Shown here piece after piece: positions 1 to 9,560 of a DNA stretch of 64,000 bases. The DNA comes from Amnibacterium flavum. Lineage in GTDB: Bacteria > Actinomycetota > Actinomycetes > Actinomycetales > Microbacteriaceae. The notes beneath the pieces were generated by a model. The model was not told where the DNA came from. It saw only the letters and a list, made by a program, of their open reading frames with translations, and made no database searches. The number at the start of each line of letters is the position of its first letter. Position 1 is the first letter of the stretch. The stretch spans positions 310,001 through 374,000 of the forward strand of contig NZ_QEOP01000002.1 in assembly GCF_003097495.1 (NCBI RefSeq). The letters run 5' to 3'. Position numbers and translations under genes: made by a program.

Positions 1-104
1 CGGCCCTTGCCGGGCTTCTGGGCGACGGTGCCGAGCGTGTTCTCCTCGACGCCGTCGTCGGACGGTTCCGACGGCCCACTGGCGAGATCGGCGATCGAGG
101 TCAT
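1..104 (-). CDS. Hypothetical protein, N-terminal fragment (runs off the left edge)
   Basis: Only the first 34 or so codons are present, starting at ATG 104. The start overlaps the TGA of the upstream sensor-kinase gene (ATGA), so the two are probably translationally coupled. The visible peptide starts MTSIADLASG and is rich in Ser, Glu, Asp and Gly, with no signal peptide or recognisable motif. The function cannot be told from this fragment. Its place as third gene after a response regulator and a sensor kinase suggests co-transcription with that system. Confidence 0.55.
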   Translation of the reverse strand, partial: MTSIADLASGPSEPSDDGVEENTLGTVAQKPGKG

Positions 105-1351
105 TTCGGCACCTCCAGAACGACGGTGGTGCCAGATCCGGGAGCGGAGAAGACCCTCACGTTGCCGCCGACCTCTCGCAGCCGCGCGACGACCGACTCC
201 TTGAAGCCGAGCCGGCCCTCGCTGATCGTCGACTGGTCGAATCCGACGCCGTTGTCGGTGACCATCGCCCGGATGGTGGTGTCGTCATCGGTGATGGTCA
301 CATGAGCCTCCTCGACGCCCGCGTGCCGACGGACGTTCTCGAGGCACTCGGCCAGTGAGCCGAGGAAGGCGTCGAGGATGTGGCCGGGCAGCAGCACCTG
401 ACCGGTGCCGTGCCAGCTGACCGAGAGGCCCATCCGGCCGAAGCGCTGCTTGACCGCCTCGAGCGTGTTGCCGAGCGTCGACTCCTCGACGGGCGTTTTG
501 AGGTTGTACTCCGCCGCCGCCGCGGGCAGGGGAGCGGTGCCGAGGCGCAGCTGACGCAGCAGCCGGGCATCGTCGCCGGCCTGCTGGACCATCGCATCGG
601 TGGAGACCCCGAGGCCTTGATGCGCGAGCAGTGTGAGGCTGGCGAGGACCGTGTCGTGCAGGAGGCGGGCGCCCTGGCGGCGCTGCGCCTCGGTCTCGCT
701 CGCCTGCCGTTCCGCGCGGTGCGCGCGTCCGATGTTGGAGATGCGCCGGGCCGCCCGGACCACGCCGACCCCGAGCAGCGACCCGAGTGTGCTGGCGACG
801 GCCCAACCGGCGACGACGGCGCCGAGAGTCACCAGGCCGTCAGGCGCGGCGAGTGCGGAGAACAGCGTCGCGGCGAGTGTCGCCGCGAAGGCGGCGGCGA
901 GCAGCAGCATGCGTCCGAGCGAGGTGACGAGCACGATCGCGACGCTGGCGGTCGTCCACGATGCGAGGAACCGGATCGCGGTCTCGGCTCCGTCGGTGAG
1001 ACCCGTGGGACTCGCGCCCACCCCGGTGATCGGGGCGAGGAGGCCCGTGCTCGCGAAGTGGACGAGCAGGATGATCGCGTCACCCGAGAGGACGGCGACG
1101 CCCATCCAGACGAGCGAGCCCGAGACTCCGACGCGGTAGAGGCCGGCGAAGAGCAGGGCGAAGAACGGCAGCAGGACCGCGAGGGAACCGAGCTCGATGG
1201 TCCCCGGGAGGACGAGGCAGAGAAGCGCGGCGGCAGCGCCGACGATCCCCAGCAGCCGCGCACTGCGGCGGAGGAGTCTGTCGCGTTCCTTGACTATTCG
1301 TTCCATCGGGGTTTCCGGGTCGGTTCGCGCCGCAGGCTTCGCGGCGACCAC
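101..1351 (-). CDS. Membrane sensor histidine kinase (DesK/NarL type)
   Basis: 416 residues from GTG 1351; an ATG 15 codons in (1306) is an alternative start. About six hydrophobic segments fill residues 33-200, then a basic linker. The dimerisation box around LLHDTVLASL places the phospho-accepting His near residue 232, as in HisKA_3 kinases. The C-terminal third is a GHKL ATPase domain with an N-box-like NVRRHAG stretch and the G-box DNGVGFD. The response-regulator gene lies 72 bp upstream on the same strand, so the two form a two-component pair. No extracellular ligand domain is visible, so the stimulus is probably sensed in or at the membrane. Confidence 0.85.
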   Translation of the reverse strand: MVAAKPAARTDPETPMERIVKERDRLLRRSARLLGIVGAAAALLCLVLPGTIELGSLAVLLPFFALLFAGLYRVGVSGSLVWMGVAVLSGDAIILLVHFASTGLLAPITGVGASPTGLTDGAETAIRFLASWTTASVAIVLVTSLGRMLLLAAAFAATLAATLFSALAAPDGLVTLGAVVAGWAVASTLGSLLGVGVVRAARRISNIGRAHRAERQASETEAQRRQGARLLHDTVLASLTLLAHQGLGVSTDAMVQQAGDDARLLRQLRLGTAPLPAAAAEYNLKTPVEESTLGNTLEAVKQRFGRMGLSVSWHGTGQVLLPGHILDAFLGSLAECLENVRRHAGVEEAHVTITDDDTTIRAMVTDNGVGFDQSTISEGRLGFKESVVARLREVGGNVRVFSAPGSGTTVVLEVPK

Positions 1352-1423
1352 ATGCTGACACCCTTGTGCCCTGAAATGGGGGTGCCACTCCGATACGACA
1401 CGCCCCCGTCACCCTCCAGGTCC

Positions 1424-2095
1424 CTACTCGGGAGTGATCCAGCCTTCGCGGATGGCATGCCTGCGGAGCAGGTTCTTGGTGCCGAGGTCGATGCCGATCG
1501 CCCGGTATTTCCGCCGCGCGCGCTTGATGTAGGACTTGATCGTCTCCTCGGTGGTGTCCATGTCGCTGGCCACCTCCTTGATGGAGCGGCCGGCCGCGTA
1601 GAGCACGAGCGCGCGGTGCTCCTGACGGCCGAGGCCCGGATCCTCGGCGTTCTGGAAGTCGGCGAGGGCACGGCGGACGGCGTCGCTGAACTCGGTCGTG
1701 CCCTCCGCGGCCGCGAGGACGGTGGCGATGAGGGTCTCGGTCGACTCCGACTTCGCGATGAACGCGGCGGCGCCGGCCTGGATCGCCCCGTGGATGGACG
1801 CCGAATCGGTGTGCCGGCTGATGATGACCGTGCGGGCCCCGGCGGAGTTGAGCGCGCGGAGCTTGGTGGAGACCGGGATGTTGTCCTCGAGGTTGAGATC
1901 GAGGATGACGACATCGACGGGGAACTCGGCGTGCGAGAGGAGGGCGCCCCACGACGACACGGTTGCGACGACGTCGATCGGCGTGCGCGACGAACCGAGC
2001 CGAGCCGAGATGCCTTCCGCGACCATCCGATGGTCGTCGAGTACAGCCACTCTGACCCGGGCTGGGGTGGGCGTGCTCTTAGTGGTTAGTTCCAT
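1424..2095 (-). CDS. LuxR/NarL-family response regulator
   Basis: 223 residues from ATG 2095. The receiver domain has the acidic pair D20-D21 and a phospho-acceptor D66 in VVILDLNLED. Residues about 155-215 form a LuxR-type helix-turn-helix, with a recognition helix near TEETIKSYIKRARRKY. It is the first gene of a minus-strand operon with the sensor kinase downstream. The HTH departs somewhat from the canonical GxSNKEIA pattern (GRSIKEVASDMDTTEE) but keeps the spacing. Target genes are unknown; the unknown gene at the left edge is the first candidate. Confidence 0.87.
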   Translation of the reverse strand: MELTTKSTPTPARVRVAVLDDHRMVAEGISARLGSSRTPIDVVATVSSWGALLSHAEFPVDVVILDLNLEDNIPVSTKLRALNSAGARTVIISRHTDSASIHGAIQAGAAAFIAKSESTETLIATVLAAAEGTTEFSDAVRRALADFQNAEDPGLGRQEHRALVLYAAGRSIKEVASDMDTTEETIKSYIKRARRKYRAIGIDLGTKNLLRRHAIREGWITPE

Positions 2096-2182
2096 ACGAC
2101 CGTCGTCCGAGGCGTGATGCCAACCGATATTAGTGGAATTCTCACTTTCGGCACCCGGCGAATCCGATGAGCCGTGGAATGG

Positions 2183-3391
2183 TCAGACGGCGAGGAGGCG
2201 GGAGATCTCGCGACCGACGAGTTCGTTCTCGATCAGGAAGCCGTCGTGGCCGAAGTCGGAGGAGATCACGACGGGCTCGTCGCCGTCGATGTTGCCGGGG
2301 ACGTGCTCGGCGATGAAACGCTGATCCTCGACGGGGAAGAGGCGGTCGCTGTCGATCCCGAGGATCAGCGACGGGATGTCGATGCGGGAGAGGGCGGCCT
2401 GGGCGCTCTCCCTCCCTCGGGCGATGTCGTGGGAGCTCATCGCCCCGACGAGACGCAGGTAGCTGTTCGCGTCGAAGCGCCGGGTGAACTTGTTGCCGTG
2501 GAAGTCGAGGTAGGACTCCACCGCGAACCGCCCGCCGGTCCCGGCCAGCGGGTCGAGTCCGCTCTGCCAGCTGCGCCTGAACCGTTCGTTGAGTTCAGTG
2601 GGGCTGCGGTAGTTGAGGAGAGCCATCCGACGGGCGAGCGCCAATCCCCGGTGGGGGCCCTCGCCGTCGGGGACGCCGTAGTACTCGCCGCCGCGGAACC
2701 GGGGGTCCATGCCGATGGCCTCGACCTGCACGGAGTTGAGGGCGATCTGGTCGGCGCTCGCGATGGCGGGCGCGGCGAGGACGGCCAGCCGCTCGACCCG
2801 GTCGGTGTGCTCGACACCCCACTCGAGCACGTGCATGCCGCCCATCGATCCGCCGATGACGGCTGCCCATCTGGCGATGCCGATGCGGTCGGTGAAGGCG
2901 AGCTGGGCCGCCACCTGATCGCGGATGGTGAGGAGCGGGAAGCGCGACGCCCATTCGCGACGATCGGGAGCGAGCGAGGCCGGACCGGTGCTGCCCTGGC
3001 AGCCGCCGAGGATGTTCGGGGCCACGACGAACCAGCGGTCGGTGTCGATCGCGAGTCCCGGGCCGACCATGCCGCCCCACCATCCGCCCGTGGGCTGGCC
3101 GGGGCCCGGTGAGCCGACGAGGTGCGCGTCGCCCGTGAGCGCGTGCAGGACGAGCACGGCGTTGTCGCCGCTGGGGGAGAGCGTGCCGAAGGTCTCGTAC
3201 GCGATGCGGACGCCGGGCAGTTCGTCGCCGCGTTCGAGGGCGATCGTGCCGACGTCGACGAAGAGGCGGTCGGCTGCGGGATCGCCCTCGCGCCACGCGC
3301 CGGTGGCCGGCGGTTTGCCGAGCAGGGCTCTCTGGTCGGCCTCCGTCACGAAGGTCGACGGCACCGCGTCTTCAGGGGTCTGCCAGTCCAT
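2183..3391 (-). CDS. metX: Homoserine O-acetyltransferase MetX
   Basis: 402 residues from ATG 3391. It is an alpha/beta-hydrolase fold acyltransferase that makes O-acetylhomoserine from homoserine and acetyl-CoA. The nucleophile elbow VIGGSMGGMHVLEW places the Ser at 182; D349 in GIDSDRLFP and H382 in FGHDGFLIE complete the triad. The LHALTGD oxyanion region (83-89) and GGCQGSTGP (129-137) are typical of the MetX family. It lies downstream of metY on the same strand, so the two consecutive steps of direct-sulfhydrylation methionine synthesis are adjacent. A strong hairpin between them may reduce read-through. Confidence 0.95.
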   Translation of the reverse strand: MDWQTPEDAVPSTFVTEADQRALLGKPPATGAWREGDPAADRLFVDVGTIALERGDELPGVRIAYETFGTLSPSGDNAVLVLHALTGDAHLVGSPGPGQPTGGWWGGMVGPGLAIDTDRWFVVAPNILGGCQGSTGPASLAPDRREWASRFPLLTIRDQVAAQLAFTDRIGIARWAAVIGGSMGGMHVLEWGVEHTDRVERLAVLAAPAIASADQIALNSVQVEAIGMDPRFRGGEYYGVPDGEGPHRGLALARRMALLNYRSPTELNERFRRSWQSGLDPLAGTGGRFAVESYLDFHGNKFTRRFDANSYLRLVGAMSSHDIARGRESAQAALSRIDIPSLILGIDSDRLFPVEDQRFIAEHVPGNIDGDEPVVISSDFGHDGFLIENELVGREISRLLAV

Positions 3392-3462
3392 GCGGACTTC
3401 AGTATCGCGGACCCCGCCTGCGCGTCCGCGATTGTTACGTCGCCGAACCGGCCGGACATGCG

Positions 3463-3496
3463 GGAAGGCGCCGTCCCGAACGGAACGGCGCCTTCC
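3463..3496 (-). terminator. Terminator-like hairpin between metY and metX
   Basis: Perfect 12-bp inverted repeat (ggaaggcgccgt at 3463-3474, its complement at 3485-3496) with a 10-nt loop, 10 bp past the metY stop. No T-tract follows on the minus strand, so it may attenuate rather than fully end transcription into metX. Confidence 0.6.
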
Positions 3497-3506
3497 TGTG
3501 CGCGGG

Positions 3507-4823
3507 TCAGACGGACTGCGAGCTGAGCTCCCGTGCCGCCTTCAGACCGATCTCGAGGTCGGCCTTGAGGTCCTCGACGTTCTCGAGACCGACCGACAGG
3601 CGCACGAGGCCCGGCGTGACACCGGCCGTGAGCTGCTGCTCGGGCGTGAGCTGCGAGTGCGTCGTCGACGCGGGGTGGATGACGAGCGAGCGGACGTCGC
3701 CGATGTTCGCCAGGTGGCTGAACAGCTCGAGGCTCTCCACGAACTTCGAACCGGCGTCGACGCCGCCCTTGAGCTCGAACGAGATGATCGCGCCGACGCC
3801 CTTGGGCGCGTACTTCTGGCCGGCCTGGTACCAGGGGCTCGACTGCAGGCCCGCGTAGTTGACGCTGGCGATGTCGGGGTGGTTCTCGAGCCAGAGCGCG
3901 ATGTCCTCGGCATTCTGCACGTGCCGCTCGATCCTCAGGCTCAGCGTCTCGATGCCCTGGATGAGGCTGAACGCGCTGTCGGGCGAGATCGATGCGCCCA
4001 GGTCGCGGAGCAGCTGCACACGCGCCTTGATGATGTACGCGATGCCGTCACCCACCGCGTCGGTGAAGACCGCACCGTGGTACGACGGGTCGGGCGTGGT
4101 GAGCCCCGGGAACTTCTCCGCGTTCTCGCTCCACTTGAACTTGCCGCCGTCGACGATGATGCCCGCGACGACGATGCCGTGACCGCCGAGGAACTTCGTC
4201 GCGGAGTGCACGACGATGTCGGCTCCGTGCTCGAGGGGGCGGATCAGGTACGGCGTCGCGATCGTGTTGTCGACGATCAGGGGTACCCCGGCCTCGTGGG
4301 CGACATCCGCCACGAGCGAGATGTCGAGGATGTTGATGCGCGGGTTGCCGATGGTCTCGGCGAAGAACAGCTTCGTGTTCGGGCGGACCGCACGGCGCCA
4401 CTCCTCGGCGTCGTCCTGGTTCTCGACGAACGTCGTCTCGATGCCGAGCTTGGCGAGGGTGTACTTGAAGAGGTTGTAGGTGCCGCCGTAGATCGAGCTC
4501 GACGACACGATGTGGTCGCCGGCCTGTGCGATGTTGAGCACCGCGTAGGTCTCGGCCGCCTGGCCCGATGCGAGCAGCAGCGCCGCTGTTCCGCCTTCGA
4601 GGGTTGCGACGCGGTCCTCGACGACGGCCTGGGTCGGGTTCTGGATGCGGTTGTAGATGTTGCCGAACTCGGCCAGCGCGAAGAGGTTCTTGGCGTGCTC
4701 TGCGCTGTTGAAGACGTACGAGGTCGTCTTGTAGATGGGGGTGGCCCGGGCGTTGGTCGTCGGGTCGGGCGAGGCTCCGGCGTGGATCTGCTGGGTCTCG
4801 AATCTCCACTGTGAATCAGTCAT
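3507..4823 (-). CDS. metY: O-acetylhomoserine sulfhydrylase (PLP enzyme) MetY
   Basis: 438 residues from ATG 4823. A GTG 16 codons upstream (4871) is open, but the family normally begins at the MTDSQWRFETQQIHAG stretch, so I use the ATG. It makes homocysteine from O-acetylhomoserine and sulfide. The PLP-binding Lys is K210 in VVHSATKFLGGHG, and the fold-type I Cys/Met metabolism features are present (YNRIQNPT; ETIGNPRINILD; IVDNTIATPYL). Its length is typical of the family. It is the first gene of the metY-metX pair. No SAM riboswitch can be recognised in the short leader. Confidence 0.95.
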   Translation of the reverse strand: MTDSQWRFETQQIHAGASPDPTTNARATPIYKTTSYVFNSAEHAKNLFALAEFGNIYNRIQNPTQAVVEDRVATLEGGTAALLLASGQAAETYAVLNIAQAGDHIVSSSSIYGGTYNLFKYTLAKLGIETTFVENQDDAEEWRRAVRPNTKLFFAETIGNPRINILDISLVADVAHEAGVPLIVDNTIATPYLIRPLEHGADIVVHSATKFLGGHGIVVAGIIVDGGKFKWSENAEKFPGLTTPDPSYHGAVFTDAVGDGIAYIIKARVQLLRDLGASISPDSAFSLIQGIETLSLRIERHVQNAEDIALWLENHPDIASVNYAGLQSSPWYQAGQKYAPKGVGAIISFELKGGVDAGSKFVESLELFSHLANIGDVRSLVIHPASTTHSQLTPEQQLTAGVTPGLVRLSVGLENVEDLKADLEIGLKAARELSSQSV

Positions 4824-4883
4824 GGGGCCGAGCCTACGAACGGGTGAGGCGACCGGCAACGCGGTCGACACATGGCGTAACTC

Positions 4884-5963
4884 TCAGGACGTTCGCTTCG
4901 AGGCGGGGTCGCTGGCGAGCAGCCACGCCGCGCGCGGTTCGATGAGAGGACGGAAGACCGTGCGGACCGGCTTCGAGGCGAGGAGGAGGACGAGGAGGAA
5001 CGAACCGATCAGAACGAGGATCAGAGTCGGGGTGTTCGCGTTCGCGGCCAGGAAGCCGGTCTCCCGCAGCGGATAGAGGAACGCGGTGTGCAGCAGGTAG
5101 ACGTACATGGTCGCCGCCCCGAGCGGGGTGAACCAGGTCGCCGTGCGCGGCAGGAGCGCCAGGAACGCGATGCTGAACACGGCCGCGACCACGATGACGG
5201 CCAGCCGGATGCCTCCCGCCCACCACTGGTCGTAGCCGATCTCGGGGTAGGACTCGTCGAAGAGGAGGAAGCGCCGCACCCGTGCCTCGCGCAGCGGGAT
5301 CACCGATGTCGATGCGACGACGATCAACGCGGCGAACAGTGCACCGGCCCCGATGCGCACCCACACGACGACGCGGCGCGATGCCTGCTCCCAGTAGTCC
5401 GTGACGGCCCGGTCGCGCAGACGCCACTGCCGGAGCCGCCAGCCGAGCACGAAGAACGGGAGGAGCCCCAGCGTCCGCGACAGGGCGAAGGTCTCGTCGA
5501 TGTCGCCGAGGTAGCCGGCGAGCACCGACACCACCACCGACACCGCGAGCGGGTAGCGGGTCACGGCCAGGAGGGGGAGCAGCAGTCGCCACCCGATCAG
5601 CGCGAGCAGGAACCACAGGGTCCACGACGGGTTGGCGTAGTTGACGACGTCGTTGCGCTCGACGAGCCACTGCACCACCGTCCAGATCGTCTCGAAGATC
5701 AGGTAGGGGAGCGCGAGATCGGTGACGATCCGGGTCAGCCCTCGCCGGTCGAGCGACGTCTTCGCGAAGTACCCGCTCACCAGGACGAAGAGCGGGATGT
5801 GGAACGTGTAGATGATCAGATAGAGCGCCGATGCCGGATACGACTCGGGTGTCAGGCGCAGGATCGCATGGCCGATGACGACGAGGACGATCGCCGCGAA
5901 TCGCGCGTTGTCCCACAGCGGCACCCGGCGCTTCTTGCCGGTTGCGGCATCGGTCGGCGGCAC
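4884..5963 (-). CDS. Acyltransferase 3 family membrane protein
   Basis: 359 residues from GTG 5963, with about ten hydrophobic segments. The N-terminus has the acyltransferase-3 signature: WDNARFAAIVLVVIGHAI places the conserved His near residue 29, and FHIPLFVLVSGYF follows. Such enzymes transfer acetyl or other acyl groups from the cytoplasm onto surface sugars, lipids or antibiotics. The substrate cannot be inferred here. The gene stands between metY, 60 bp downstream on the same strand, and a divergent dehydrogenase. Confidence 0.85.
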   Translation of the reverse strand: MPPTDAATGKKRRVPLWDNARFAAIVLVVIGHAILRLTPESYPASALYLIIYTFHIPLFVLVSGYFAKTSLDRRGLTRIVTDLALPYLIFETIWTVVQWLVERNDVVNYANPSWTLWFLLALIGWRLLLPLLAVTRYPLAVSVVVSVLAGYLGDIDETFALSRTLGLLPFFVLGWRLRQWRLRDRAVTDYWEQASRRVVVWVRIGAGALFAALIVVASTSVIPLREARVRRFLLFDESYPEIGYDQWWAGGIRLAVIVVAAVFSIAFLALLPRTATWFTPLGAATMYVYLLHTAFLYPLRETGFLAANANTPTLILVLIGSFLLVLLLASKPVRTVFRPLIEPRAAWLLASDPASKRTS

Positions 5964-6059
5964 CGGCTCAGTTTAAGGCGGCTCTCCCGCGATAACGTGG
6001 ATGCCGGGCAGCGGCGCCCGGCATCTGATCTCTCGGGAACTAGGCGAAGGACGGCGACA

Positions 6060-6836
6060 GTGGCGCGGCATGCAGTGGTGACGGGAGCGAGCTCGGGTAT
6101 CGGACGGGCCACGGTCGCTCTGCTGCGCCGGAACGGCTGGGACGTGACGGGAGTCGCCCGCCGAGAGGACCGGTTGAAGGAGTTGGCCGAGGAGACCGGA
6201 GCGGCCTACTTCGTCGCCGATCTCACGTCCGAGGCGGATGTCGCGGCACTCGCCGCCCATCTCGCGGACGGTCCCGCGGTGGACGCCCTCGTCAACAACG
6301 CCGGCGGCGCACGCGGCCTCGACCCCGTCGAGAGCACGTCGGTCGACGACTGGCGCTGGATGTTCGAGGTCAACGTCATCGCCGTGCAGCGCGTGACCGC
6401 CGCGCTCCTTCCCTCGCTGCGCGAGGCCGCTGAGGTCTCCGGGGTGGCGAGCATCGTCAACATCACCTCGATCGCCGCCCACGAGGTGTACGAGGGAGGC
6501 GCGGGGTACAACGCCGCGAAGGCCGCCCTACTGAGCGTCAACGAGGTGCTCCGCCTCGAGCTCGCGGGCGAGCCGCTCCGCGTCATCGAGATCGCCCCCG
6601 GCATGGTCAAGACAGAGGAGTTCGCCCTGGCGCGTTTCGGCGGCGATCAGGAGCGGGCGGACAAGGTCTACGCCGGCGTCGTCGACCCGCTGACCGCCGA
6701 CGACATCGCCGACGTCATCGTCTACAGCCTCCAGGCTCCCGCGCACGTCAACCTCGACCACATCACGGTGCGTCCGGTCGCGCAGCCGGCGCAGTTCAAG
6801 GTCATCCGCGGTCCGCTCGAGGTCAAACGCGGCTAA
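6060..6836 (+). CDS. SDR-family NAD(P)-dependent oxidoreductase
   Basis: 258 residues from GTG 6060, preceded by a gaagga Shine-Dalgarno. The reading frame stays open far upstream, but that part is antisense to the acyltransferase gene and lacks the fold. It has the Rossmann motif TGASSGIG (8-15), NNAGG (79-83) and the catalytic S137, Y150, K154 (YNAAK). The arrangement resembles the YdfG/serine-3-dehydrogenase group of classical SDRs that act on small hydroxy acids or sugars. The exact substrate is open. A K+ channel gene follows 16 bp downstream. Confidence 0.88.
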   Translation: MARHAVVTGASSGIGRATVALLRRNGWDVTGVARREDRLKELAEETGAAYFVADLTSEADVAALAAHLADGPAVDALVNNAGGARGLDPVESTSVDDWRWMFEVNVIAVQRVTAALLPSLREAAEVSGVASIVNITSIAAHEVYEGGAGYNAAKAALLSVNEVLRLELAGEPLRVIEIAPGMVKTEEFALARFGGDQERADKVYAGVVDPLTADDIADVIVYSLQAPAHVNLDHITVRPVAQPAQFKVIRGPLEVKRG

Positions 6837-6852
6837 GCCCTAACCTGGCGGC

Positions 6853-7620
6853 GTGACGACCACCGCTGACGCGCTCGACGACGTGTCGAGGCAGAACACG
6901 AGCCCCGCCTACGAGAAGTGGGTGCAGCGCACCAGCTGGCCCCTGCTGGGTGCCGCCCTCGTCTTTTTCGCCGCGTACGCCCTGCCGATCCTGCATCTCG
7001 GCCTCGACGACTGGGTTGCGACGCTGTGCCGCGCCGTCGTGTGGATCACCTGGGCCGCGTTCGCGGTCGACTACACCGTCCGCCTCGTTCTGGTGCCCAA
7101 GAAGTGGATGTTCGTCCGCCGGCACTGGCTCGACCTCGTGTTCATCATCATCCCCGTGCTGCGTCCGCTCGCACTGCTGCGTCTCGTGACCGTGTTCCTC
7201 GTCATCGACCGGCACGCGGGGGCGCGACTTCGGGAGAGGATCGGCATCTACATCGCCGGCGGAACCGTTCTGCTGGTCTTCGCCGCGGCCGTCGCCGTGC
7301 TCGATGTCGAGCGGACGGCGCCCGGCGCCAACATCACGAGCTTCGGCGACGCGATCTGGTGGGCCTGCGCGACGATCACGACCGTGGGATACGGCGATGT
7401 CTATCCGGTCACCGTGCTCGGCCGGGTGATCGCGGTCGGCCTGATGATCGGCGGGATCTCGCTGCTAGGCATCGTCACCGCGAGCTTCGCCTCCTGGTTC
7501 GTCGAGATCGTCTCCAAGCCGGCGAAGGCGCCGCGTGCGAGCCGTTCGGAGCTCGAGGAGCTGCGCGCCGAGGTCGCCCGCCTCCGCTCCGAGCTCGGGG
7601 AGCGCCGCCCCACCTCCTGA
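6853..7620 (+). CDS. Voltage-gated-type potassium channel
   Basis: 255 residues from GTG 6853. Hydrophobic segments at about 30-50, 58-80, 92-118 and 132-150 are followed by the pore with selectivity filter TTVGYGD (176-182) and a final helix near 188-215. The segment with R104 and R110 may be a reduced S4-like sensor. The C-terminal 30 residues (SELEELRAEVARLRSEL) form a short coiled coil likely to help tetramerisation. There is no RCK/TrkA-N ligand domain. The gene lies 16 bp after the SDR gene and is probably co-transcribed. Confidence 0.9.
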   Translation: MTTTADALDDVSRQNTSPAYEKWVQRTSWPLLGAALVFFAAYALPILHLGLDDWVATLCRAVVWITWAAFAVDYTVRLVLVPKKWMFVRRHWLDLVFIIIPVLRPLALLRLVTVFLVIDRHAGARLRERIGIYIAGGTVLLVFAAAVAVLDVERTAPGANITSFGDAIWWACATITTVGYGDVYPVTVLGRVIAVGLMIGGISLLGIVTASFASWFVEIVSKPAKAPRASRSELEELRAEVARLRSELGERRPTS

Positions 7621-7780
7621 CGCCGGCCTCATGTCGTCGGTGTTACCCGACCGTGACAAAAGGCTGTGTATCTCTTCTCGATCCGATAAGCGCGCTTACC
7701 GTCGAAGTGCGTCCTGCGCCAACCGGTGTGGGTACGGGATCGCGTCCGCATCGTTGCCGGCGCGCTACGAGAGGACGCCA

Positions 7781-9535
7781 ATGCACAAACGAACCACGCT
7801 CGCCGTCGCACTGGGAACGGGGGTCGCACTGCTCGTCGTAGCTCCCGCGGCTCCGGCGACAGCAGCCGAGATCGACCCATCGGCTTTCGCCGACACGGTC
7901 ACGGTCGAGGGCATCACGCAGCACCTCGACGCGTTCCAGTCCATCGCCGACCAGAACGACGGCAACCGTGCCGCCGGGACGTCGGGATATGAGGCGAGCG
8001 CCCAGTACGTCGAGAGCGTGCTCGCCGGCGCCGGCTACACCTCGGAGCGGCAGTACTTCTCGACCGCCTCTCAGACGGTGAACTCGGCGTCGCTGACCGT
8101 GCCGGGTGTCGACCTGGCTGACGCCGTGCCGATGGAGTTCACTCCGTCCACCGACCCGGTGACGGGCATCACCGGACCGGTCGTGGCACCCGCGGATCCT
8201 CTCGGCTGCACCACCGACGCCTGGGCCGGGGTCGACGCCACCGGCGCTGTCGCCGTCATCAGCCGCGGTGAGTGCGCCTTCTCCGAGAAGGTCGCCGCCG
8301 CCAAGCAGGTCGGTGCGATCGGCGCGATCATCTACAACAACGAGGCGGGGCCGCTCAACGGCACACTCGGCGGCGCGGACGACGCGGCGTACGTGCCCGC
8401 GTTCGGGGTGACTCCCGAGCAGGGCGCCGCGATCCTGGCCACCGTCGGCACGGGCACCGCGACTCTCGCCATCGACCAGTTCATCACCACGATCGAGACC
8501 TTCAACATCCTGGCCGAGACGCCGACCGGACGTGACGACAACACCGTCATGCTGGGCGCGCACCTCGACAGTGTTCCCGAGGGGCCCGGTATCAACGACA
8601 ACGGCAGCGGGTCGGCTGCGATCCTCGAGACCGCGGTGCAGCTCGCGAAGGCGGGCGACCTCAACAACCAGGTGCGCTTCGCCTGGTGGGGCGCCGAGGA
8701 GATCGGGCTCGTCGGTTCGTACTACTACACCGACGACCTGGCGGCGAACAACCCTGACGAGCTCGACGAGATCGCGACCTACCTCAACTTCGACATGGTC
8801 GGTTCGCCGAACTACGTGATCAGCATCTACGACGCCGACGAGTCGACGTTCCCGGCTCCCGTCGAGGTCCCGGCGGGTGCGCCCGAGACGGAGGACGTCT
8901 TCACCGACTACTTCGACTCAATCGGTCAGCCCTACATCGACACCGCGTTCGATGGGCGCAGCGACTACGACGGGTTCATCTCCTACGGGGTTCCCGCGTC
9001 GGGTCTGTTCACCGGAGCCGACGACGTGAAGACCGAGGAGGAGGTCGCACTGTTCGGTGGGACGGCGGGGATCACGCACGACCCCAACTACCACCAGCCG
9101 GGTGACGACATCGACAACATCAACGACGAAGCTCTCGGGATCAGTGCGGGGGCGATCGCCTACGCGACCGCGTTCCTGGCGAACGATACCTCGTCGATCA
9201 ACGGAGTGGGTGGCCCCACGGGCCCGTCCGCCGAGGCGTGCGAGGCCATCGGCGACGTCGTCCAGGCGGTCAAGTCGCCGTCGTTCCGGATGAAGGCGCT
9301 CAAGGCGATCGGCGAGGCCGAGACCCTCGACGAGCTGATGGCCGGACTCGGCATCACCGGTGACGATGTCCGCGGCGTCCTCGCCTACGGTGACGAGCTG
9401 TCGAGCTGCCCCGGTCTGACGCCGAGCGAAGCGGCGGCGGTCGACGGCATCTGGCAGAAGATCAAGTCGCTGCAGACCGATGACGAGTCCCTCTCGGAGG
9501 CGTACAGCGCCCTGCGGGACAAGCTGGTCGGCTGA
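7781..9535 (+). CDS. Secreted M28-family zinc aminopeptidase with PA domain
   Basis: 584 residues from ATG 7781, with a gagagg Shine-Dalgarno. A Sec signal peptide covers residues 1-28 (cleavage near ATA-AEI). A protease-associated domain around 120-230 is followed by the M28 catalytic domain. Zinc ligands and catalytic acid are visible: H261 and D273 (GAHLDS, INDNGSG), E306/E307 (GAEEIG), a DMVGS Asp, and H438 in NYHQPGDD. The last 110 residues form a helical extension of unknown role. It probably releases N-terminal residues from peptides outside the cell. A 12-bp palindrome (taagcgcgctta, 7687-7698) sits in the 160-bp upstream gap. Confidence 0.9.
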   Translation: MHKRTTLAVALGTGVALLVVAPAAPATAAEIDPSAFADTVTVEGITQHLDAFQSIADQNDGNRAAGTSGYEASAQYVESVLAGAGYTSERQYFSTASQTVNSASLTVPGVDLADAVPMEFTPSTDPVTGITGPVVAPADPLGCTTDAWAGVDATGAVAVISRGECAFSEKVAAAKQVGAIGAIIYNNEAGPLNGTLGGADDAAYVPAFGVTPEQGAAILATVGTGTATLAIDQFITTIETFNILAETPTGRDDNTVMLGAHLDSVPEGPGINDNGSGSAAILETAVQLAKAGDLNNQVRFAWWGAEEIGLVGSYYYTDDLAANNPDELDEIATYLNFDMVGSPNYVISIYDADESTFPAPVEVPAGAPETEDVFTDYFDSIGQPYIDTAFDGRSDYDGFISYGVPASGLFTGADDVKTEEEVALFGGTAGITHDPNYHQPGDDIDNINDEALGISAGAIAYATAFLANDTSSINGVGGPTGPSAEACEAIGDVVQAVKSPSFRMKALKAIGEAETLDELMAGLGITGDDVRGVLAYGDELSSCPGLTPSEAAAVDGIWQKIKSLQTDDESLSEAYSALRDKLVG

Positions 9536-9560
9536 TCGGCAGCATCGTCTGACGAAATGA

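Noticed and set aside
380-2089. Long plus-strand open frame of 569 codons opposite the two-component genes
   Set aside because: It is antisense to a clear kinase and regulator, has Arg/Glu/Asp-rich composition typical of a shadow frame in GC-rich DNA, and shows no domain.
4824-4883. SAM riboswitch before metY
   Set aside because: The leader is only about 60 bp and has none of the conserved SAM-I, SAM-II or SAM-IV core segments.
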